Origin: Zwartia vadi
GTDB lineage: Bacteria > Pseudomonadota > Gammaproteobacteria > Burkholderiales > Burkholderiaceae_B
Length of the DNA stretch: 64,000 bases
Assembly (NCBI RefSeq): GCF_030410375.1
Contig: NZ_JAUHHE010000004.1
Coordinates: forward strand, 62,001 to 126,000
Reading direction: 5' to 3'
A model generated the notes under the pieces. The model saw nothing but the letters and a program-made list of their open reading frames with translations, ran no database searches and had not been told where the DNA came from. The translations under genes and the position numbers were made by a program. Positions within the stretch are counted from its first letter, which is position 1. Each line of letters begins with the position of its first letter. Shown here in pieces: positions 57,160 through 64,000 of this stretch.

Positions 57160-58299
57160 ATGAGAATTGTGATCGCCCCTGACTCCTTCAAGGAGTCACT
57201 CTCCGCCCCGGCAGTTGCTCAAGCGATCGCGCATGGACTGCGCCAAGCAGCACCCGAGGCGCATTGCATCTGTATCCCAATGGCCGATGGAGGCGAAGGA
57301 ACCGTCGAGGCAATTTTGGCAGCGACAGGTGGAGAGCGAAAGACCAGCTTAGTGCAGGATGCGCTGGGTCGTCCTATTCATGCGCACTGGGGCTGGCTGG
57401 CGAATCAGGTCGCGATCATCGAAATGGCATGTGCGGCCGGTTTAGAGCATATCGCCGTCGCCGAACGTGACCCGTTGCGCGCCAGCAGTTTTGGTGTGGG
57501 CCAACTGATCGTCCAGGCACTGGATTCAGGCGCGAAACAAATCGTGCTTGGCCTTGGAGGCTCCGCCACCAACGATGCCGGCGCTGGCATGCTGCAAGCA
57601 CTCGGTCTCGTTTTGCTTGACGACCAAGGCCAGTCGCTACCCCCAGGTGGAGCCGCACTGGATAGACTCGCACGAATCGATGCCACCCAACTTGACCCTC
57701 GACTCAAGCTTACGCCCATCACGATCGCCTCGGATGTGAATAATCCCCTTTGTGGTCCAAAGGGTGCCTCAGCCATTTTCGGACCTCAAAAAGGGGCGAC
57801 ACCTGCGGACGTCAAGCGACTGGACTCGGCCCTTGGTCACTTTGCAGACCTATGTGCGCAAACGCTTGGGCGCGATCTGCGTCATGCACCTGGCTCAGGT
57901 GCTGCGGGCGGTTTGGGTTTTGCGGCACATGCATGGATGCAAGCAAGCTTTCGTCCCGGCGTCGAGGTGGTGGCAGAGCTTGGCGGTCTGGCTCAAGCAA
58001 TGAAGGGTGCCACACTCGTCATTACGGGAGAAGGTCGCATGGATGCGCAAACGCTTCATGGCAAAACGCCAATGGGTGTCGCCAAAATAGCCAAAGAAGC
58101 AGGCGTACCGGTCATCGCGATCGCAGGGTCTTTAGGCGAAGGCTATCAAGATTTGTACAAAATCGGAATGGTCGCGGCATTTAGTTTGGTTGCGGGCCCC
58201 ACCTCGCTCGAGCAAGCATGCGCCCATGCCGAACAACTCTTGCAAGCGCGAGCCCAAGACATACTCAGACTCTGGATGGCGGCCCAACAATCACATTGA
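57160..58299 (+). CDS. Glycerate kinase
   Basis: Phosphorylates D-glycerate, 379 residues, type I (GarK/GlxK) family. Motifs are IAPDSFKESLSAPAVAQAIA at the N-terminus, IPMADGGEGTVEAILAATGG near residue 40, VLGLGGSATNDAGAGMLQAL near residue 130, and VITGEGRMDAQTLHGKTPMG near residue 288. The family makes 2-phosphoglycerate. It belongs to the glyQS-gloA operon side; no glyoxylate carboligase or tartronate semialdehyde reductase is in the window. It ends 8 bases before the convergent rsmA stop. Confidence 0.94.
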   Translation: MRIVIAPDSFKESLSAPAVAQAIAHGLRQAAPEAHCICIPMADGGEGTVEAILAATGGERKTSLVQDALGRPIHAHWGWLANQVAIIEMACAAGLEHIAVAERDPLRASSFGVGQLIVQALDSGAKQIVLGLGGSATNDAGAGMLQALGLVLLDDQGQSLPPGGAALDRLARIDATQLDPRLKLTPITIASDVNNPLCGPKGASAIFGPQKGATPADVKRLDSALGHFADLCAQTLGRDLRHAPGSGAAGGLGFAAHAWMQASFRPGVEVVAELGGLAQAMKGATLVITGEGRMDAQTLHGKTPMGVAKIAKEAGVPVIAIAGSLGEGYQDLYKIGMVAAFSLVAGPTSLEQACAHAEQLLQARAQDILRLWMAAQQSH

Positions 58300-58307
58300 G
58301 CGGGGAT

Positions 58308-59105
58308 TCAGCGAACACCCGCTTGCCACAACGCGTCTGTCATGCCGACAAAACCTGCCACGGAAACCTGCTCGGCTCGCCATGTCGGCTCAATCCCTAA
58401 AGTTTCCCACGGAATCAAAGCCGTCCACTCTCCAAACACACCACGTAACATTTTGCGACGCTGGGAAAAGGCGCGTTGTACTACCTGACTAAACAAGGTA
58501 TCGCTCTGCGCACGGACGCGATCCGCCCCCAAGGGGATCATGCGCACGATTGATGAGGTGACCCTTGGTGGAGGATCAAACGCCTCGGGCAAGACATCAA
58601 AAAGTTTTTGAATGCGATAACGATATTGCAACATCACCGATAAGCGACTGTAGTCGGATTCGCCAGCTCGCGCGACCATGCGATCGACCACTTCTCTTTG
58701 CAGCATAAAGTGCTGATCAACCACCCGCTCAGCACAGCCGACCAGGGCAAACAACAAGGGACTCGAAATGTTGTAGGGCAAGTTACCCACGATCCGAAGC
58801 CTGTCGCCAAACTGCGCGAAATCGATCTGTAGGGCATCGCCTTCAACGATGTTGAGGCGCTCGGCTGGAAAACGTTCGCGTAAACGCTGCGCAAGATCTC
58901 GGTCGATTTCTATCACGGACAACCGCTCCAGTCGTTCGAGCAAGGGAGCAGTCAACGCAGACAACCCTGGTCCAATCTCAACCATATTGTCTTGGGGTTG
59001 AGGAGCAATCGCACGGACAATCGACTCCACGACGGCGACATCCACCAGAAAATTCTGGCCGAAGCGTTTACGGGCCTGATGCGCCGGTTGATTCAATGAG
59101 GCCAC
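58308..59105 (-). CDS. rsmA: 16S rRNA (adenine(1518)-N(6)/adenine(1519)-N(6))-dimethyltransferase
   Basis: KsgA/RsmA methyltransferase that dimethylates two adenines near the 3' end of 16S rRNA late in 30S assembly, 265 residues. Motifs are [29 protein letters not shown] (SAM motif I), VEGDALQID and [17 protein letters not shown] (NLPY catalytic motif). It is 5 bases after surA. In many relatives pdxA lies between surA and rsmA, but here the two are adjacent. Confidence 0.97.
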   Translation of the reverse strand: MASLNQPAHQARKRFGQNFLVDVAVVESIVRAIAPQPQDNMVEIGPGLSALTAPLLERLERLSVIEIDRDLAQRLRERFPAERLNIVEGDALQIDFAQFGDRLRIVGNLPYNISSPLLFALVGCAERVVDQHFMLQREVVDRMVARAGESDYSRLSVMLQYRYRIQKLFDVLPEAFDPPPRVTSSIVRMIPLGADRVRAQSDTLFSQVVQRAFSQRRKMLRGVFGEWTALIPWETLGIEPTWRAEQVSVAGFVGMTDALWQAGVR

Positions 59106-59110
59106 TCGCC

Positions 59111-60649
59111 CTAACGTCCGGACTGACGCAGACTCTTTTCAAGCCTGTTATCTATGAAGGCCTGCGTTCTCACCTGTTGCAGCCATGCCTCGAAAGCCGT
59201 ATTCGAACGCTGCTGGAATATTTGCTGACGCGCCTGATTTCTCTTGAACTGTTCAGCCATATCCTGGGTGCGGCGAGCATCCACAACAATCAGGTGCCAA
59301 CCGAACTGAGTCTGAACAGGCATACTGATTTCGCCTATTTTGAGCGCATTCATTGCCTTGTCAAAAGGTGGCACAGTTTCGCCTGGATTCAACCATCCGA
59401 GCGCGCCACCTTGGGGAGCGGATGAATCATTCGAATAGCGCTTGGCCATATCCGAAAAATTCTCGCCGCCTTGAACGATGCGTTCACGAATCTGCGCCAG
59501 ACGCTGTCGTGCGATTTCATCAGTCACGACAGCTGTGGTTTTAATCAAAATATGTCGCGCCTGTGTCTGTTGAACAGGCATAGGTCCCTGCGGCACCGGT
59601 CCGCCAGGCGTACCTGGAGCCGGCGCAGCTTGTGGCTGTGGCTGAGGCTTCGGTGTGGGAGGCGTGCCGCCCGCACGACCAATCACCTTCAGAATGTGAA
59701 AACCATTCGCGCTTTGGATGATGTTACTGATACGCCCATCGGGCACCCCTGCGACGCCTTTGAGGAACAGATCGGGCCATCCGCTTAACGGACGCACACC
59801 CATATCCCCGCCACGGCTCGCTTCTGGACCATCTGAAGAAGATTTGGCAACTTCCTCAAAGCTTTCGCCACGACGCACACGCGTCAGCAGCCCTTGCGCT
59901 TTGGCGCGCAAGGCCTTGATTTCCTCTTCTGAGGAGCCTTCAGGCACCCGTACCAGGATCTGAGCCAGGCCCATAATGGCGGGCGTTGCCGCCTGAGGTT
60001 TAGGTGGCGGTGGAGGTGGCTTGGGCGCAGGCGGTGGTGGGACCGAGAGAGGCAAATTACCATCCTTGCGGGCCTGTTGTTCGCGCAAGTAGGCATCCAC
60101 CTCGGAGTCCGACACAAAGATGGTGCTGTCGACCACACGCTGCCTCAATTGCTCAATCATGAGCTCGCGACGAATCATGGCGGTGTAATCAGACCAACCG
60201 ATCCCAGCGCCCTCGATCTGCTTACGTATGACTGGGACAGTTGTGTTGTTACGCTTTGCAATAATTTCCAGCGCGGACTGAAGCATCCCGTCGTTGACTT
60301 CAATTCGCAGCTTTCTAGCCTCTTGCTGCTCAAGCGTTTCAGTGATCAGCCTCTGCAAAATCTGAGTCTCCAGCACAGTATCTGGAGGTGCCTGGACACG
60401 CTGCGCTGCGAGTTCGCGCTTGGCGATCCGTACCCGGGCATCCAGTTCGCGACGCGTGATCACATCTTTATTGACAACAGCAACAATCCCGTCCGCATCC
60501 ACTCCCCCTGACGCTTTTTGCGCGGTGTTGGTGCGTGCGGCAGGAGCCGGCGCACCCAACTGTGCTGCAGCAGGCAAGGCCAAACTCGTAATACCCACGA
60601 ACGCCAGCAGTGCCAAACAACGCTGTAATCTGGTCGTGCTTCTCATCAT
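59111..60649 (-). CDS. surA: Peptidylprolyl isomerase / periplasmic chaperone SurA
   Basis: Periplasmic chaperone for outer-membrane proteins, 512 residues. A signal peptide runs to AAAQ (residue 30), then the SurA N-terminal domain (about residues 50-200), parvulin domain 1 (about 225-325) and parvulin domain 2 (about 362-465, with QARHILIKT). Two unusually Pro-rich linkers separate them: [19 protein letters not shown] at about 201-219, and one of Pro/Gln/Ala/Gly at about 328-360. The start overlaps the lptD stop as ATGA, coupling chaperone and client. Confidence 0.94.
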   Translation of the reverse strand: MMRSTTRLQRCLALLAFVGITSLALPAAAQLGAPAPAARTNTAQKASGGVDADGIVAVVNKDVITRRELDARVRIAKRELAAQRVQAPPDTVLETQILQRLITETLEQQEARKLRIEVNDGMLQSALEIIAKRNNTTVPVIRKQIEGAGIGWSDYTAMIRRELMIEQLRQRVVDSTIFVSDSEVDAYLREQQARKDGNLPLSVPPPPAPKPPPPPPKPQAATPAIMGLAQILVRVPEGSSEEEIKALRAKAQGLLTRVRRGESFEEVAKSSSDGPEASRGGDMGVRPLSGWPDLFLKGVAGVPDGRISNIIQSANGFHILKVIGRAGGTPPTPKPQPQPQAAPAPGTPGGPVPQGPMPVQQTQARHILIKTTAVVTDEIARQRLAQIRERIVQGGENFSDMAKRYSNDSSAPQGGALGWLNPGETVPPFDKAMNALKIGEISMPVQTQFGWHLIVVDARRTQDMAEQFKRNQARQQIFQQRSNTAFEAWLQQVRTQAFIDNRLEKSLRQSGR

Positions 60650-63072
60650 TCGTACCTTTCAAATTTACCCACTCGTGGAACCGGAGGATTAATCGGTTGA
60701 TAGTCCGGGATACTGCGACCAATCACACCCATCGGGTTCTGACCTAAATTACCTAAGCCACCAAGTTCGAGTTGAAAAAACACACCCGTGTTGGTTTGAT
60801 CCACACTCACCACATAACGCTGGAAAACCACTCGACCCGTCCAGCAACAATCACCCTTATACTCGAGACCCATGACAGCCTGTGTCACCTTCGGGATCGC
60901 GACAATTCGGGAAGGATCAATCACACTCGGTGAAGTGGCGTTATTGAGAGAATAATCCACTCGCCCGATCGAATACCACTTCTTTGTCAATGGCCATTGA
61001 AACGCCGCACTAACTTGATTTTGACCTTGCGACTGGTAAAGGCTCAAAGGCGGTGGATTCACCTGATAACGGTACGATAAAGCAAGAGTGGCCAACCTCT
61101 GCGGACGCCAGCGACTGGTTATTTGTGCCCGACTGATCTGACTGGCATAAGGGTTGTATTGCACGAGCGAAGTCAGATTGAGTGTATCTGTCAACGCGGC
61201 ACTGCCGCCAAAGAGAAACTGTGATTTTGTATTGGTACGAGGAATTTGCCCCGGCAAGGTCACCTGCTGATCCTCGAAATAAAATTGTTGCGCGATGCCA
61301 AGCTGCAAGCGCTCAAAACCCGAGTTGGCATCGAGCCAGCGTGTCGTCAGGGCAAAGGTTGCCTGATTCGCGTTCGCGATCCGGTCAAAGCCCGCAAAAA
61401 TATTTTCCTGAAAAGCGGAGGAAAAACTAAAGTCCGCAAGCGTCGTATCGTATACGGGATACTGCGACTGATCGCGATAGGGCACACGTAAATAGTAGGC
61501 GCGAGGCTCAAGAGTCTGCAGTGCGCCCTTTCCAAAGAATGTGGTGTCGCGCTCAAACGTCATACCCGAGTCGACCGACATGATAGGCAAGGCCCGACCA
61601 TTGCTGGGCTGACCATAGCCAAACACCTGCTCCAGGCCATACCAGTTTGTCTGATACTGGGACAAGCTCATGGCGACTTTGGGGGTAATGTACCAGCCGG
61701 GTCGCACAATCGGATAAGCGATCGAATTATAGGAAAGCAAGCGTTGACCATCAGGTCGGAAACGCAAACTACCGTTCGGCCCCAGAGCAAAACGATTATC
61801 GAGCGGCGCCCGGAACTCAGTAAAAGTATTCAAGCTCTGTACGTCAAACCCGCCATAATCAAAGCGCTGGGCATTGACGGTGTACTCGGGAATTTTGTTG
61901 TACTGGGGCAGACCCGACAAGGTTTGAAAGGTCGAGACTTGCACGCTGGAACTGAAATATTGATTAGCCCAGCCGCCACCAACCTGGCGGGGGACGGCTG
62001 TAATCACAGCCTGATTAAAGCCCAGGCTTGCAAAATCATCAAAATACTTCGGGTCTGACACGCCATTGACGTTGTAGGCACCATAAAACCCTCGACCAAA
62101 GCTCTGGCTGTGTTGGGCGCTGTATAACCAGCGATCTTCGCCAGTCTGGAGATCTTTGGACAAATACGTCCCGGCCATCGTGCCACTGTAGCTCGACCCT
62201 AGATAGCGAAATTCGCCCCCGAGTTGTACGCCGCGCTTGGACATCGCACGTGTCTGGAGCGTGGCATCGTAATTGGGGGCAATATTAAAGTAATAAGGCT
62301 GCGTGTAATCAAAACCGGTATTAGAGGTATTGCCGAAAGTTGGCAGCAAGAAGCCGGATTTTCGCTCCTTTTTAATTGGAAATGTCAGATAGGGCGAAGC
62401 AAGAATCGGGACATTTTTAAAATACAGCACACCATTACGCGCCACGCCTTCGTTGGCGGCATAGTCCAAATCAAGTTTTTCAGTCTCGATATACCAGGAC
62501 GGCTGAGGACAAGGGCAACCACTGTAGGTCACATCCATGATGCTCATCTGATCCCGGTTGAACACGTCCGCCCAGGAACCGACACCCGCTCCGCCATCGT
62601 CTAGCCAGAAGTTAGGCTGATCAATGCTGGCAGTTCCGTCTTCGGAGTTGTAAATGATGCTGGTGCCAGTGATGACGTTGCCATCCCGGATCAGTCGAGC
62701 GTTGATCTGCGCGTCCATGACGCCCGTACGCTTGTTGTAATCAATAATATTGGCCTTCAGGACCGCATCCTGCCGTCTGATGCTCGCTTTGCCTTTTAGC
62801 TTCGCATTGCCCAGACCATCGCCTTCTATTTGCGCGCCCTCTAGAAAAGCCGGCATTTCCTTGTCGGGTACCGTGCTGCGCTCCAACAGTGGGGAGAGAC
62901 GCAAGCCAGGACCTACAATCGCTGGAGTCGAGGGCGCGGGAGTAGGTTGCGCATGCACAGCCGCAATACCCAGCCCCAACATCAACCACAACGAATAAAA
63001 GATGCGCACGTTTTGAAAAAAGATCTCTGAAAATATATTCAATCCTAGCGCTATTATAGAGAAGCCCCTCAT
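60646..63072 (-). CDS. lptD: LPS-assembly protein LptD
   Basis: Outer-membrane beta-barrel that with LptE inserts LPS in the outer leaflet, 808 residues from the ATG at 63072. A GTG at 63009 (VRIFYSLWL) would give a cleaner signal peptide ending near VHA-Q, and the true start is unsure. The OstA-like periplasmic domain covers about residues 60-190, the barrel the rest. Cysteines are CPC at residues 186 and 188 and an adjacent pair CC in GDCCWTGRV near 740; the N-terminal Cys seen in E. coli LptD is absent. It diverges from amgK. Confidence 0.95.
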   Translation of the reverse strand: MRGFSIIALGLNIFSEIFFQNVRIFYSLWLMLGLGIAAVHAQPTPAPSTPAIVGPGLRLSPLLERSTVPDKEMPAFLEGAQIEGDGLGNAKLKGKASIRRQDAVLKANIIDYNKRTGVMDAQINARLIRDGNVITGTSIIYNSEDGTASIDQPNFWLDDGGAGVGSWADVFNRDQMSIMDVTYSGCPCPQPSWYIETEKLDLDYAANEGVARNGVLYFKNVPILASPYLTFPIKKERKSGFLLPTFGNTSNTGFDYTQPYYFNIAPNYDATLQTRAMSKRGVQLGGEFRYLGSSYSGTMAGTYLSKDLQTGEDRWLYSAQHSQSFGRGFYGAYNVNGVSDPKYFDDFASLGFNQAVITAVPRQVGGGWANQYFSSSVQVSTFQTLSGLPQYNKIPEYTVNAQRFDYGGFDVQSLNTFTEFRAPLDNRFALGPNGSLRFRPDGQRLLSYNSIAYPIVRPGWYITPKVAMSLSQYQTNWYGLEQVFGYGQPSNGRALPIMSVDSGMTFERDTTFFGKGALQTLEPRAYYLRVPYRDQSQYPVYDTTLADFSFSSAFQENIFAGFDRIANANQATFALTTRWLDANSGFERLQLGIAQQFYFEDQQVTLPGQIPRTNTKSQFLFGGSAALTDTLNLTSLVQYNPYASQISRAQITSRWRPQRLATLALSYRYQVNPPPLSLYQSQGQNQVSAAFQWPLTKKWYSIGRVDYSLNNATSPSVIDPSRIVAIPKVTQAVMGLEYKGDCCWTGRVVFQRYVVSVDQTNTGVFFQLELGGLGNLGQNPMGVIGRSIPDYQPINPPVPRVGKFERYE

Positions 63073-63132
63073 CTTTGCTGCGATGCCCTAAACCATTTAC
63101 CAGATTCACTTTTTCATTCAATCTTTACAACA

Positions 63133-64000
63133 ATGTCAACCACACGAACCGATCCCAGAATGGCCAGTCTCATCAAGTGGCTAAGCGACTGCCCAGCCAC
63201 TCTGAAACTTGATTTGGAGAGTCTTGCCCCGGCTTCAAGTGATGCAAGCTTTAGACGATATTTTCGGTTGAAAGCCGCCCAAGGCACGCTTGTCGTGATG
63301 GATGCCCCCCCTCCTCAAGAAGATTGCAGACCGTTTGTTGATGTCGCACAAAGACTCGCCGCGCTTGAACTCAATGTTCCGAAAATATTGGCGCAAGACC
63401 TGACTCAGGGTTTTTTACTGTTGACAGATCTTGGACCGACAACCTACTACGACTGCATTCAGTCGGGACTCGACGATGCAACTTTGCAAAAGATCTATCG
63501 GGAAGCCTTGGCGGCACTGGTGCGCATGCAAGCAGCGGACACGGCAGGCCTGCCCGTGTATGACGATGCTCGACTGAAAGACGAGCTAGGCTTATTTGTC
63601 GAATGGTACGTCTTGGTGCATTGCAAAGTGACTCTCGCTCCAGCAGCCTTGCAGGGACTTGAGCAAGTTTTCGACCTGCTAGTGAAACATAATGCGGCCC
63701 AACCCCGCGTCCTTGTTCATCGCGATTTCCATTCACCTAATCTCATGCGCTGTCAGCTCCCGGAACACGGCCCAAATCCTGGTATTCTGGACTTTCAGGA
63801 CGCTGTCTCTGGGCCGATTACCTACGATCTCGCCTCGCTTGTCATGGATGCCCGTACGACTTGGGAAGAACCGCAGCAGCTCGACTGGGCGATTCGCTAC
63901 TGGGAACTGGCACGCAAAAACGGCTTGTCCGTACCCGCTGACTTTGCCGACTTCCACCAAGATTACGAATGGATGGGGTTACAACGAAACTTAAGAATCC
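63133..64000 (+). CDS. amgK: N-acetylmuramate/N-acetylglucosamine kinase AmgK, partial
   Basis: Aminoglycoside phosphotransferase-like sugar kinase of the peptidoglycan recycling shunt (AmgK-MurU), phosphorylating MurNAc at carbon 1. The frame runs from the ATG at 63133 to the window edge, giving 289 residues with no stop; the family is about 330-350 long. Motifs are VVMDAPPPQEDCRPF, LVHRDFHSPNLM (catalytic Asp and metal Asn) near residue 195, ILDFQDAVSGPITYDLASL near residue 217. Divergence from lptD is the usual placement, with murU expected next, outside the window. No strong ribosome site was seen. Confidence 0.93.
   Translation, partial: MSTTRTDPRMASLIKWLSDCPATLKLDLESLAPASSDASFRRYFRLKAAQGTLVVMDAPPPQEDCRPFVDVAQRLAALELNVPKILAQDLTQGFLLLTDLGPTTYYDCIQSGLDDATLQKIYREALAALVRMQAADTAGLPVYDDARLKDELGLFVEWYVLVHCKVTLAPAALQGLEQVFDLLVKHNAAQPRVLVHRDFHSPNLMRCQLPEHGPNPGILDFQDAVSGPITYDLASLVMDARTTWEEPQQLDWAIRYWELARKNGLSVPADFADFHQDYEWMGLQRNLRI

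Overview
The window reads as one continuous, gene-dense chromosome segment of a moderate-GC betaproteobacterium, most likely Burkholderiales and probably Alcaligenaceae. The evidence is the neighbourhoods purM/hda/HAD/pcnB/folK, glyQ-glyS-gmhB-plsC-M48-gloA and rsmA-surA-lptD/amgK, the Bug-type (TctC) periplasmic receptors, and two Liv-type ABC systems. The placement rests on recalled gene order, not on a search. About 57 protein genes, one tRNA and one SRP RNA can be supported. No gene-free stretch exceeds 300 bases; the longest are about 36029-36266, 1754-1946 and 51385-51552. I see no CRISPR array, prophage, insertion sequence, rRNA or plasmid feature.

Layout. 1-1753: left-cut end of a Liv-type ABC operon (minus). 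1947-3413: ferredoxin-NADP reductase and a histidine phosphatase. 3426-9818 (minus): carA-carB followed by a CaiB/BaiF CoA-transferase and an SDR. 9855-22459: transaldolase, then a DNA repair and replication block (recR, ybaB/ebfC, dnaX, ffs, an AddA/AddB-like helicase-nuclease pair), an MFS transporter with a 59-residue membrane protein, tRNA-Arg(CCU) and xerD. 22559-27255 (plus): tsaE, amiC, mutL, miaA. 27275-31683: purM opposed to hda-HAD-pcnB-folK.

31680-48997 is an accessory catabolic region built around a divergent promoter region at about 36029-36266. Leftward runs an operon of two acyl-CoA dehydrogenase subunits, a FAS1-like/MaoC hydratase and a CaiB/BaiF CoA-transferase. Rightward run a two-subunit 3-oxoacid CoA-transferase, two tandem Bug receptors, an SDR plus a MaoC hydratase resembling a split type-2 multifunctional beta-oxidation enzyme, another CoA-transferase, a complete Liv-type ABC transporter and an acyl-CoA synthetase. 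Together they look like import, CoA activation and beta-oxidation-like breakdown of an organic acid whose identity cannot be read from sequence. A class I fumarase and an enoyl-CoA hydratase follow (49019-51384, minus).

51553-58299 (plus): glyQS, gmhB, plsC, a YgjP-like metallopeptidase, gloA and a glycerate kinase. 58308-63072 (minus): lptD-surA-rsmA, without the pdxA that often sits between surA and rsmA. 63133 to the right edge: amgK, cut by the window. Most of the window is housekeeping. The most interesting parts are the catabolic region, the Ala-Ser hexanucleotide tract in dnaX, a minimal upstream ORF at hda, and the ffs gene hidden under an apparent dnaX extension.
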